A stretch of 64,000 nucleotides of DNA. Origin: Capitulum mitella (Eukaryota; Arthropoda; Thecostraca; Pollicipedomorpha; Pollicipedidae). The translations under genes were made by a program, and so were the position numbers. A model generated the notes under the pieces. It was not told the origin of the DNA. It did no database searches and saw only the letters and a list, made by a program, of their open reading frames with translations. Location of the stretch: assembly GCA_030062745.1 (NCBI GenBank), contig CP099844.1, positions 21,948,596 through 22,012,595 of the forward strand. The letters are read 5' to 3'. Shown here one piece after another: positions 34,532-45,920 of this stretch (positions are counted from its first letter, which is position 1; every line of letters begins with the position of its first letter).

Positions 34532-37373
34532 AGGACATGGGATCTGGAAAAAGTGGAACATTCTGTTAAGTCGGTCAACTGGCACCCGACATAGATCTGA
34601 GTTCAAAAACCTGACCATGAGTCAGACTTCGAGTCACAGTGTAGTGAGTCTTAGTCTGGGACGACTGTTTCATTAACTGATGAGTCCCAGTCTGGTTCAA
34701 GAGGGACATAAGCCCGGACTCGACTCCGGGTTCGACGGCAATCAAACCCATGCCTGACTCGAAAAAAATGCGATACAGTCTGACGCATCTAGTCCCGTCA
34801 TTTGGTCTATGTCAGCCAGCCTCTGACGTCAGAACTGGGACGGAATGGGACATTCAATCAGGATGGCGACAGCAGCATGGGGCACTGGGACAGAATGGGA
34901 TACGCAGTGGGCTATACTGTCATTTGAAAAACTGAGTTTTGTAAGACGGTGGAGTGGTACTTGTGTGCGTTCGCATTACGTTTAGTAAAACATTTTGCAA
35001 AATGTACAAGTCGTGCTATATACAAATCCGACTTTAAGTTACTTCGTGTTCAGCGGTAAAGACGATCTTAACCTCTGTAGCAAGCAGTTATGTTAATGAA
35101 TGTCTTGAGAATGTATGACGAGATATTGACTACTTGTTGTTGTTATTCAAAGATAATGTGTTATTTTCACGTTTTGAGTTACGAGAAGCACATTTCGTAA
35201 TTGTGGAAGGAGCCTGCAAAATCCACAAAACAAATCACGCGGAACAAATCAAACCATTGTTATATGCGAATATTTGCATGCTCATTTTCGGACTTCATGA
35301 CCCCTGCAGTCATTTTTCCGTGGGCTTCACCCTGATGAAGCCACACCTCCTCTCGCACCAGAAGACGGCCCAGGAGGCGAAGGTGACCTTCGTGCCGCAT
35401 CTTGTCTCTGTCCACGGACGAGGAAGTACTCAACCTCCATGGGGCCAGGCATAAACCTCCTGGTCTGATCGGCAGGCTTCCAGAGTGAGGACGGGTTTAC
35501 TGCCCCAGTTCTGGTCTAAGAGGATGAGGTCCCGGAGCTTGGAGGGCTATCTTGCGGAGGCTGACCTTGCACCTGCTCTTGATGTTGGTCCGGTCGTCCG
35601 CCTCCTTCTCTCCGGCCCTCTTTCGTACATCCTGAATTTTCTCTACAGGCAACTTCCTGTCCTCTCGATCCTCACTGCAGAGGACATGGAGCTGATCCAG
35701 CCAGCTGCATTGGACTCCAGGGTGTGTAAATACCAGGTAACCACTACATTATTCTGCAGTGGTATGACCTTCAGCTGATCCAGGCAGGTATGGGCGCCCT
35801 GCAACCAGTGATTTTTCATCTTGCCGTGCCAAGTGGAATGAAAGACGACAACATGTGCTTGCAGATTTTTTATGGGCTCCTGGCTTTTTTACCCCGCAAC
35901 CCCTGGCGTCATACCCATATCCGGAGGAAGTGGTTCGCCGTGGTCAGCCATCTGCTGCTGTTCACTGAGCCGATGTCTAGGTTGGCACGTCGGACAGTTT
36001 GGTTGCCAGTGCGGGTCGCTATCACCAGGTCGTGCCCGTGATTCTGGTAGGTGGAGAGTTCACTCTCCTTCTCTTCCGACAGCTACAGCAAGTTCGGACC
36101 AATGGTGGTCTTGAGGAGGGTGTTCGCGATGGGTAGTGCCTATGACCTGCAAATTCTGGATGTGCGAGGGTTCCTGAGGGTTTCCGCTGACCCCTATGCA
36201 GATTGAGTACTTCATTGTATTCTCTCTCCCCCCTTGCAGTATTCTTTATATCATCCGCCGTCCTTGCAGAAGGCCCTTTTTCTTGCTCCAGTTGTTGTTC
36301 ACTTCGCCTTTCCAAACACCTGCCTGTCCGCAATATAAACGGCAAGGGACCCGGTCTGCTTACTCTCGAGGAGGCGGCTCAAGATGTGTCACAGGGTGTG
36401 TCCATGCGTGCAGGGGAAAAGCACAGAATCGACGGAATGACAATGACGCGATTTGTAGCCAAAATACACAGCAGTGTTGGTTATCAAACCACCACTGCTG
36501 TTCATAAGACTTCTTATGCGGCCATGGAGAACGGGTTGGTTGCCAGTTGACGACTGAATGTGCGGCACAAAACAACGTCAGCTGGACACGAATGGAAAAG
36601 CCGGAGTAGAATGGCTCAGAGGGTTCAAAAAGAGGCGCCATCTCAGCAGTCGAACACTAGAAGCTACGTCTCTTGCCAGACCCCGGAGACTGAAAGGTCT
36701 GAGGTCCCTGCTGCTAAACAGAACCCACCATGGGGTGGGAGGTTGGAAAAGAATGCTCACTGCTATCAAAGGAGAGTTTCTTCTCTTCGTGCTCACTCGA
36801 CCCTTCATACTCAGTTTTTTTCCAATACGTAGCTCAAGTTGCCCCACCCATGGGGTAAGGTGAACTGGATGTAACTTAGTTTTTTGCGCCATTTTTCCAG
36901 TACAAGAATGAACGTTATGCAAAAAGCTGCAGTGCCGTGGCATACGCAATGGACCAAATTGTTGGTACAAATGTCAAAAACATCGTTTTCGTGACTGCTA
37001 CTTCCCATGATGTCGCCGAAGCAAAAAGTGGCCCATCTTGCCCCACTCTCCCCTATACACAACTTAACTAACTCATACTCAAGATTAGAGCCACCTCTTT
37101 TGGATTTTGAAAGCCTGCTCACCCCGCAACCCAAACATGAAAGCTCGCCTCACCCCGCAGGGGTTTTCAGAAAAACAACCCACAGAGTCTGTAATTAAAA
37201 ACTATATAGCTAAACTTTCAACCCCAAATAGCAGATACGTTTGCTTCAGATTGATATCAGAAAGCCTTATTGCCTTGTTCAGGCCATAAACATGGTGAAA
37301 CTGCCAGTTTTTAACACAATCTCTCATTCTGCTTGCATTTTTGACTTATAAAAGCCTAGAAAAACCCACAGAA
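34532..37373. other. Long stretch without a recognised gene
   Basis: Several short open frames (for example around 35485-35778, with a plausible donor ACCAG/GTAACC near 35741) could be exons, but none has a recognisable product. 36840-37060 is bounded by GGGGTAA-type and CCCCACTCTCCCC-type motifs that recur near 46850 and 50060-50110, probably an old MITE family. 37140-37290 is weakly similar to 38735-38860. Confidence 0.35.
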
Positions 37374-37777
37374 CAGGAATGTCGATTTGTATTCTTTCGA
37401 GGGCGCCCGGCCCACTTAATGTTGACTTGGGCCCCTCCAATGTTGGTTTGGGCCCCTCTAATATTTGCTGCCTGTTTTAAAGGGAAGTGGGCAAAAATAA
37501 CGAAAGGAACTGCCGCAACAGATAAAAGATGGGCAGAAAGTAAGGAATAAGGCATAAAGTGATGTATCTATCTTCCTGTCTTCTATATATATCTATATAC
37601 CTATACACATGGGGTATGCACAATTTTTTACTTGAAAAACAGTGGCAAAAACTCAAAAATCTCCATTGATCAAAACAAAGTGGGCTAAATCCGCTGAGAA
37701 ACCAACATTTGGGGGAGCTTAGGTTGTCGGGCCGCTGGCTCGGCCCACCCAATGATTTACAGAAATTGACGCTCCTG
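37374..37777. mobile_element. R element: intact 404 bp hAT-type MITE
   Basis: Inverted ends CAGGAATGTCGATTT and, from the right, CAGGAGCGTCAATTT (12 of 15 match). Perfect 8 bp target-site duplication CCACAGAA at 37366-37373 and 37778-37785. Non-coding. The other copy in the window, split by the nested insertions, is 52770-61739. Confidence 0.85.
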
Positions 37778-37785
37778 CCACAGAA

Positions 37786-38360
37786 TCACCCAGACTGGCT
37801 GGAAAAACCCACAAAAACTCGGCCCGCACTTTGTGGGCATGCGGGCTCAAAAATGACAGCTGCACCAGATATATCGACGTAAACAAGGAAAGCCACATGA
37901 GCGAAACAGTTTTTGGTATGCAGCAAACCTTATATTCATAAAACTTATTAAAGACGCTTACGAGCGACGTAAGCAAAAAGGGACTCCGGATACTGAGCTC
38001 CACAGACATAAAATATCCGGCTATAAATGCAGTCCCCATTCGGCCAGGTTCGGCGAGTACCCATATCTAGGAGCGGTTTCAGAGCGGTACACCGAAGTGA
38101 AACATGGTTTAACTTGGAAACGCACTGGCATATGGGCATGTTTCGTTTCTTCATATCATATTTTATGGTTTTAGAAATCATTTTTGAAACCTAGCATGCT
38201 CACTAAAGTATACGGTTACGAAATTACGCATTAGCCACGTGAAACCATCGTTCCGTTTTCGGCCATTCAGCGGCAAGTTCAGGGTAGACTTGCGTCTGGC
38301 AAGGACCCAGCAATGCCATGGCACTGTGCTATAAATTCAACTAAATGTACAGCGAAGTCG
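37786..38360. other. Intergenic stretch, nothing recognised
   Basis: No gene or classified repeat seen. Confidence 0.4.
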
Positions 38361-38476
38361 GATTAGTTTAAGGCAGTGGTCCCGGGTGGAAAACGTTGCT
38401 CGAATGATTAGTTTAAGGCAGTGGTCCCGGGTGGAAAACGTTGCGCGAATTATAAGTTTAAGGCAGTGGTCTTCAA
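38361..38476. repeat. 45 bp tandem repeat, about 2.5 units
   Basis: GTTTAAGGCAGTGGTCCCGG recurs at a 45 bp period (units begin 38361, 38406 and 38451). The first two units are nearly identical and the third breaks off after GCAGTGGTC. Confidence 0.9.
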
Positions 38477-40009
38477 TCCTATTCCAGCACGACCTAAAAT
38501 TCATACTTTAAATCAACCCACCACCCAAATAATTGCACTTCATCTAGAAGCGAAAAAAAGTGGATATTTTGAATCCGACTGACTTTTGCCAACATATACA
38601 ATGTCGTACTCTACAGGTGCGTTGCTAGGGAAAAGGATGGTGGATATGCAGACAATAGGAGCAATTTTTTCAAGTACAATGCATTTTGGGACACGTACCC
38701 ACACCTGTAAAGCTCAACCAGCAAGTCAGCCCATCTTCAATGGGATTTTCGAAAAACCCCACAGAGGTCCACAGTTGAAACTACGAAGCTGAATTTTGAT
38801 GCCAAAACAACCTTTGCAAATATTTCAGATTGATTTTGGGAGGCTGTACTGATGTGCTGAGACAAAAATTATGAGCAGTACTGACAAATTTGAGCGCAAT
38901 TTTTTGTGGTTTTGATGGAACCACATCTAATGTCGCATTTCATTTTTATTTTTAGTACTTGAAAGCAGGGACGGCAGATTGCATTTTCGGCTCGGGGGGG
39001 GGGGGACAATCGGATCGGATCTATCGGATCAACAGGCGACCTCATTTAGGTTACCTTCTTCCCCCATCCCGAAAAAATAACTGAATTTCGTCCTTTTGCT
39101 ATGGCACAGTTTTTTGTTATATAAAAAATTTTTCCCAAAATTTTGGCGCTAGTGTATACTTTAGTTCTCTAAAATGCGTGGATTTTTCTATTCAGGTCTG
39201 TACCCATTGCCATTTTTTAGAACTTTGCCCCTGGGCATCCCTCTACATAATGGCGGATGATGCAAATTTCTGCTTCTTAGGTTGTTTGCGTTTACATCAC
39301 GAATTCAGCATTGTTATAAAGTACATTTGTAAACGGCTGGAAGACAGTTTCCTCCCACAACATTAAATTATAACTTGACGCCCAGTAACAAAGCGCTTAC
39401 AGACAATCACAGGAGAACGAAATCATTATCTCAAGCACTTGCCAAAGCAGCTTTGCCTGTCTCCACACACACATAATGTAATATTGCCAGCACCAAACCT
39501 CTGACGTATGGATCAGGGATGGATCAGGGACGTAGCCAGCATTCCTCCCGGGGGGGGGGGCAAATTGGATCAAGGGGGCCCTCGTAACCAATGGGAGCCT
39601 TCGCCAATGGCGGATCCAGGATTTCGCCAAGGCGGGGGAGGGGGGTGGAGGTGAATTTGAAAACTGAAAATTTTCGAAAAAAATTGAGGCGGGGTCCCCA
39701 TTTTGCTGCCCTTCAGATATCAAAAATGACGTAATTTTGTTTTTTTACGATTTAAAATAGCCAAAAAAATTCAAACGCGTTGTCTCATTTCAGAAAATTC
39801 TGCGTTTTGTTTCCGAACAAAGTGGCCGAAATATGGCAAAAAAGGCGGTTCCGTCCCTCCCTTCATTTGAAATGTCTTGTCGGTATCTGGTTTGGCAGCC
39901 CGTCAAGTCCCCCCCCCCCATCCCGTAGCTTGTGGATTTTTTTATAGTTTAGGTTAGTTTAGTTTAGTTTAGTTCAGTTTAGGTCAGCTTAGTTTAGGTT
40001 CCCTCTTGC

Positions 40010-42010
40010 AGTTACAGGGGCACTTTTGGTGGTCTCGGGCCCTCTTTTGTGTCGTGCCAGGATCCTCCAATGGTCTCAGGTTCCTTTTACAGTTTCACGT
40101 GTCCCGCGGGGTGTCTCAGGCCCTTCTTTGACAGTTCCAGGACACTTCGGACAGTCTCAGGGACCAATCTGGGAATTTCAGGGACGCTTAAGCCATCTCG
40201 GGTTCCCTCCCGTCGTCCCTGGAACGTTTTTGCCATCTAAGGAGTCCCTCAAACACTAAAATGGGCTCGCTGTATAAGTCTCTCTCTGCAGTGACAAGGG
40301 CGCCTCTCGTAATCGTCTAGTCCTTTGGCCGTTTCAGGAGCAGTCTGAACGTCTCAAGTTCTAGTAGTTTCAGGGGCCCCTCTGGTCGTCTCAGGGGCTC
40401 TAATTGTTAGAGGCTTCTAATTAGCAGTCTGAAAGGTCTCTCTCTAGCAGTCTCAGTGAACCCCCTGCGGTCCTGGGTACCTTTCTTATCGTCTCTGGGA
40501 AACATTTTTGCTATCTCGAGGGCCCTCTGGCAGTTACAAAAGACCTTTCGGCAATTTCAGGGCCCCTGTGTAGTGTTATAAATCCTGTGAACGTCTCCGT
40601 TGATCGCCATGGCTATATCAGGGGCCTTACTCTGTCATGTGAGGCATATCTGGCAGACTTTTAGGGCCTCTCTAACCGTAACGACTCTAGCCGTTTTGTT
40701 GGCGCTTCAGGGGCCTCACTGGCAGTCTCAGGGGGACCTTGCCCCTGCCCGTACCAGGAGCCTGCTTATTACACTCAGGGACCCTCCTCTGGTCGTCCAG
40801 CGCCCCATAACAGTTAAATACAGTCTCAGAGGCCCTCTCATCGTCATTGTCTCGCAGAGGCCCTGCGACCTCTTTGGCGGTTTCAGGGGTCATCTGCGCC
40901 CATCTTGCCGTCTCAGAAGCCACCTGACCTTTCCAGGGGCCCCTGAAAGCATCAAGAGCCCCCAGGGTTTCAAAAAGGCAAGTGTAGCCCATTTGTGGCT
41001 CCTTTCGAGGTTCAGTAGGTCACCAACGAATCCCCGTTCAGGGGGCCCCTCTGGCTGGCCAGGGTCTCCTTATGCTGCGCTAGGCACCCTCTAAAGTTCT
41101 TTCCCTCTCAGGTGCCTCTCTGGCAATGTTAGCTGTTTCAGGGACCCTATTGCCGTGTTGGGGCCTCTTGCGGTCCCACAGAAAATCCTCGGAGGATTTC
41201 AAGGACCCATTTTTCTATCTTAGGGGCCCCTTTACCATGTCAAGGTCTCATTAACCCTCGTGGAAGCCCTCTGACTACATCAAAAATCTTCAGCTCTTCA
41301 CTCCCAGGGGCCCCTTGGGGACTTAGTCCTCATCTTAGCCGTCTCAGGGGCCCCATGAGTCATCTGGCGGTCTCGGGAATACTCTACCGTGTTGGGACCC
41401 TGTTGCGGTCTCAGAGGCCCTTTGAGAGCTTCAGGGGCCCTCTATGCGTGTCAGAGGTCATCTAGCCCTCCAGGAGGCCTCTCTGACTGCACCAAGAGCC
41501 CGTCAGGTTCTTATAAAGACCCCGCCAAGCTCATAGGGGGTCCTTTCGGGACTTCTTTTAAGTCTGACAGGGTCCCCTTCCCAGACCTCAAGGAGGAGGG
41601 GAGATCACCCGAATTGCTTCCCCCTTTGGATCCGCGCCTGGCCGTCGTAATCACGAGGGCCCCATGACGTTAAAATTACCGTCGGTTTGTAAAGGTGCCT
41701 CGCTGAAGTGTAAACGGGGCCCATGCTCACCTGTAAAGACGTTCCTGCCGACTTGGCGGGTTCCTCTTACATGTCGGCAAGGGCATTTTTACTGGACAGC
41801 AGGGACTCTTGAATGATGGTTTAGGGGCCCCTGTTGGCCAGGGGGGTCACTGCCTGTCTGTAGAGGGCACCCTATCTGTTTGTCGACCTCTGGAGGCAGG
41901 GGCAGGAGCCTTCTTCCAGACCGAAAGGAGGTCCCTTCAGAGGCTGGCAGAGGCCCTTTATGGGTCGACAGGGGGCCCTCCCCAGACAAGCAGTAAACTC
42001 CCTTACAAGC
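40010..42010. repeat. GGGCCC-rich degenerate minisatellite of L copy C
   Basis: Loose tandem units of about 30-45 bp with cores like GTCTCAGGGGCCCCTCTGG. Spacing and units vary, so it is old. It corresponds block by block to the other L copies. Confidence 0.75.
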
Positions 42011-42106
42011 TAGCAGGGGCCCCTAAACGTTCATTCAGACCACGGGCCTTTTTTCGTAACACAAAGCCTTCTTGTATATTCGGGGTACGTTTTCTTTCGG
42101 TTCGTA

Positions 42107-42880
42107 AGTCTTCTTTAATGCTTAAAATATTCTTATTTTGCTTTACTTGTCTGTTTCGGACAGTGTACGACGCCCAGCGTATGCCTCACGACATCACGTC
42201 GCACTTCACGCCTCACAGAAAGAACTGGGGCCTTCGGCCCCAGGGGGGCCGCTCGGCCGTCAGGTGGCCCCGCTTGGCCTCCAGCGGGGAGGGGGAGGAC
42301 ATGGCTCCTTTGCCCCCCCCCCTCTAAGCTACCCCACTGTAATGGACGAAACCATCTTGCCAGAGTGCCCAAGGGATTAACAATCAGTTCCATGTCCAAC
42401 ACTACTACGCACGGTATATAAAAAAAGAATCTCAAGATACATGAAGCCGAGTGATGCCAAAATCACATAAGGGAAGCATATAAGAAACATGGTATAATTT
42501 TCCCCATAAGGCTAATGTTAAATCTCCAAAGAATTGGTGGTCATGGCCCCGCCCTCCGCCCTTCCCCTGTTCCTACGCACTTATACTAATGTTCACAAAA
42601 ACGGTTATATTTCTCCCTATGAACGCCACGTTTGGTATACAAGGCTGCCACGCAGACTTGTGCTGATTACTCCTGAAATCATCGCCATAATCGTCTCGTC
42701 TTGTAATGGGCGCCGAGCATAGATATACAAGCGACATAGATAGATAAAAACAGTGTATCCCGTCTATATCTATAGGCGCTGAGAACCATCAAATTTAATG
42801 ACCACCATGTCTCAAAAACCTTCGGATTTGTACTAAATTTCGCAAAGATTGTTATCGTCTGTCTCTGATGCTCCCACAAT
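42107..42880. other. Extra segment inside L copy C
   Basis: Copies A and D join TTCGGTTCGTA directly to GATTTTTTCTTTTT-like sequence; here 774 bp intervene. No clear terminal repeats or duplication were found at its edges. It has a G-rich palindromic patch (42226-42330) and nothing else recognisable. Confidence 0.6.
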
Positions 42881-43053
42881 GATTTTTTCTTTTTTCTTTA
42901 ATAGCGTAAGGTTGATTTTTCTACGATTTTGCTTGCTGCAGTGACCGAAATTTCTGGGGGGGGCAAAAACATAGTTCCGCCCCCCCCCCAGTCGTCAGGC
43001 TGGGGGGCGACCGCCCCTCCTGCGCCCCCTTTTCCGCTGTCGCTGCTTGAAAG

Positions 43054-43899
43054 CCCACCAAAAACTCACGGAACCACATAAACTGGCCAGCAAACCCAGG
43101 CAAAAGCCCTGCGGGCTTTTTTGGGCCACGCCTTGCGGGCATGCAGTGTGGAAGGGGAAGTTCTGCTCCCTTTCCCACGTGAAACTCAGGCCCCATTTCC
43201 TAAATCCCGTTTCCTATGAGACAAAGTATCACTCAAGCTTTCGTGTTTATTACTGGTCTCCACACAGTCCTTATTGGCACGCATCCGCCACGTGCGCCAT
43301 AAACAAATGGTGTCGGTCATCCGCACTGCAATGGTTGCGGGCGGCCGGCACCATGTGCACAAACTGTTGGACAAGGATACCTATCAGTTTAATGCAACAT
43401 GAGAAATTTACTTACCCTTGATGGCTGTCGCCGATCCTCCGTGCGACACGCTGAATTAATGGAAGGTTAAATCGCCGACAACGCTGAAACACGATTGGCC
43501 ACGCCTGTTTGCGCATGCGCAGAAATCAGTACCCTCACTATCCTGCTTTGCATCCCACCGTTCGTTCCCTCTGGACCCAAAACTGGGCTATGTTACCTCA
43601 TTTTCTTTAGGAACACCCATACATAAACGAAAGGGCCGCATGTTAAATTTGGGAGGCTATTCAAGCAAGTTAGGCCAACAAAGCATCTTAATAGGTGTCT
43701 GACGACACCGGTACAGCTTTCAGAAGAATCTTAGAAGTGCCTTTTAGCTCTTCTTACACCTATGGGTGTAAGTATTTTTTCAGTGTTTATCATATTCAGT
43801 AACATATAATTTACTTATAATTCATATAATTATTATATAGTTATATAAGTCAAACACTGCGGATTCAGGGCAGCACACACTCGTCGTACTGCGAACATT
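43054..43899. other. Intergenic stretch with small hairpin
   Basis: No gene recognised. 43753-43772 is a perfect short hairpin (CTTACACC/GGTGTAAG) followed by TATTTTTTCAGTGT, which resembles the motif at 29797. Confidence 0.4.
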
Positions 43900-45132
43900 T
43901 AGCGGTCAAACGTGCGTCCCTGCGTCCGCAGGATGTGTTTGCGGAGCTTCACCTTTAAATTGCGGCGGGCTCAATTCTCGGGTGGTCTGGGACAGCGCGT
44001 TGAAGAGCGGTCACGAGGGAACAAAGGAAATGTCGCCTTACCGACTCGGATTTTATTGCTCGGGTGTGTGTTACAGGTCAGCCTGCCTGGTCGTAAGGGA
44101 GTGGACATCCCGTCTGGATATAATACGGTTATGCAGCGACTCAGGCTGCGATGTGACTGGAATTCGTTTCGGAGGAGCCAGAGCGTGAAATACGTACATG
44201 TTTTCCGCGCTCAGCCACTCCAGTTGTAAAATATCGTTGATGTGGCCATACTCGGCCAGATATCATTCGCGCGCCAAAAGTTCAGTAGCTTCTGGAGCCA
44301 TGCTATCTGGGTGGCATTACTTGCAGGCACGTAGCCAGGGGCTGTCTTCAGGGGAAGGGGTCAAATGTCAAATTTTGTCAAATGTCACTGATATAGGACA
44401 AAATTTGTACGAAAAAGCAACACTTTTATGTAATTAACCCCATATTTAAGCGCACAGTAAAACATATGTTTGTTTTTGTAGCATATACATGATCACTATT
44501 CCGTATTCCTGCGAGATCGCTTAATATCTAGTGAAGGCAGCTTGGCTCGGGGGGGGGGGTATGCCCGCCATGGGTCCCCTTGGCTACGTACCTGGTTACA
44601 TGTTTCATATATACAAATACAGAACCGGATGAGCGAGATGACTAGAACCAGGACTAGCATGATGAGGGAAGCCCGGCCTGCTGTAGCTGAGGCCGATGAA
44701 CAGGCCAGTGCATCGACGCACCGCGTCGTGGGTATGCGCGGAAAAGTCATATTCTGGTCAACGACCACGCCCAGGCTCCAGACGGTGGGAGAGCCCACGA
44801 TGGTGGCGACAATGAATTTGATGCCAGTCGCCGGGATCCGACGGAGATTTTGACGGATGCCGAGAACTATGAGCTGTTTTTTGCGCGTTAATTTTCATAC
44901 CGTTCTTACCGAACCCTCCTGAGGACAGCGAGGCAACAGAGATGTTTCGCTGCATGGCACCAACAGGGGCACCAATGTCGCCGGTCCTCGTACTAACCAG
45001 GACCTGGGTATCGTCATAATATATCAGCCGTGTCACAAAGAAGTGTAGTGGTAATCTGATCGCCCTGAATAATGATAGGTACACTCTTCCCAGACAGTCA
45101 CGAAAACAGTCAGCGTTCGTGGTGCCACCCAT
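43900..45132 (-). pseudogene. LINE reverse-transcriptase 3' fragment, split by a MITE
   Basis: On the minus strand the translation runs through a degraded catalytic box (LIYYDDTQVLVS, near 45030; usually YADDTQ), GMKINAQKT, SLGVVVDQNMTF (near 44750), then after the MITE ATQIAWLQKLLNF, DVHSLTTRQADL-like sequence and the terminal FNALSQTTRELSPPQF (near 43970). This is the usual order of the C-terminal half of Jockey/CR1-like LINE ORF2. The reading frame changes several times and the 5' part, endonuclease included, is absent, so it is a dead 5'-truncated copy, as is usual for LINEs. The MITE at 44324-44594 interrupts it between the ICIYETCN and ATQIAWLQ segments. Confidence 0.75.
44324..44594 (+). 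mobile_element. CGTAGCC-family hAT-type MITE, 271 bp, inside a LINE
   Basis: Ends CAGGCACGTAGCCAGG and CCTTGGCTACGTACCTG. Flanks ATTACTTG (44316-44323) and GTTACATG (44595-44602), an aged 8 bp duplication (6 of 8). Same length as the copy at 45642. Non-coding. Confidence 0.85.
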
Positions 45133-45430
45133 TTGATACCTAACGTCGGCTTACGGCACAACAGGCAAGACGCAGACGCAAAGAATTAAAAAAAAAAAAC
45201 ATGAACTTCGCCGTACGGGTGATCAATGGCCTTAAGGAACTATGAGCAGCTACTTGGTGTTATCAAAGGACTTCGCTGGCTGAGTGCATCACAGGTAGTC
45301 AGCTATGATCGAATACGTCTGGTTCACCAAGTAATGAAAAACGCTTACCCGAGGTCTTTTCGTAAACCTGACTGGGGCTCACACTCATCGTGGGCCCATA
45401 TCACGGGTCAGGCGGTGTGGTTTCCTGTCT

Positions 45431-45458
45431 CTTTGTGGGTGCCCCGACACCCACAAAG
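45431..45458. repeat. 11 bp perfect inverted repeat
   Basis: CTTTGTGGGTG (45431-45441) and CACCCACAAAG (45448-45458) around a 6 nt loop CCCCGA. Isolated stem-loop without a neighbouring gene. Confidence 0.8.
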
Positions 45459-45641
45459 TGGAAATGAGCACTCGCGATGCGGTTTGGGCACTCACAAGTT
45501 GAATTATATTTAAATATTGAAACATGCTTATATTCTTCAGTCTCATAACGTTAACCACTTAAAATCAGCTTTGTAAAGAAAAATCGGAACTCATTTAATC
45601 CATTGTCACCCGCCAGCTGCTTTCCCCCACCACCCTCCAAG

Positions 45642-45912
45642 CAGGCACGTTGCCAGGATTTTCCTCGGGAGGGGGCAAATGTCAAATCTTGTCATATGCC
45701 ACACTCATATGCCAAAATTTACAAGAAAAGGCAGCAATTTTAGGCAATTTATCTCATATTTAATGCACAGGAAAACGTATAATATTTATTTTCGGGACAT
45801 AGATATGATCAGTATTACGTATTCATGCTAAATCTCCATGTATCTAGTGCAGACCGGTTGGCTCGGGGGGGGGGAACCATGCCCCCATGGTCCCCCCTTG
45901 GCTACGTCCCTG
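45642..45912 (+). mobile_element. CGTAGCC-family hAT-type MITE, 271 bp, intact
   Basis: Ends CAGGCACGTTGCCAGG and CCTTGGCTACGTCCCTG. Perfect 8 bp target-site duplication CCTCCAAG at 45634-45641 and 45913-45920. It is the best-preserved member of the family in this window and shows that the family makes 8 bp duplications. Confidence 0.92.
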
Positions 45913-45920
45913 CCTCCAAG

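Larger units (their letters stand above)
38966..43045 (+). mobile_element. L element, copy C (complete, 4.08 kb)
   Basis: Ends CAGGGACGGCAGATTGC and, from the right, CAGCGACAGCGG. Perfect 8 bp duplication CTTGAAAG at 38958-38965 and 43046-43053. Order inside: 5' AT-rich block; a CAGGGACGTAGCCAGC/G-rich block near 39530; a conserved block ending in TTTAGTTTAGTT repeats (39955-39990); minisatellite (40010-41560); a second GC repeat block (41650-42010); 3' block with G-rich palindrome (42950-43000). An extra 774 bp (42107-42880) is absent from copies A and D. No transposase, so a non-autonomous hAT-type element. Confidence 0.85.

Noticed and set aside
35485-36114. Set of open frames that might be a multi-exon gene
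   Set aside because: Splice-like sites exist, but no translated segment could be matched to a family, so no gene is claimed.
38361-38476. CRISPR-like array
   Set aside because: Only 2.5 units in direct tandem without spacers, in a eukaryotic genome.
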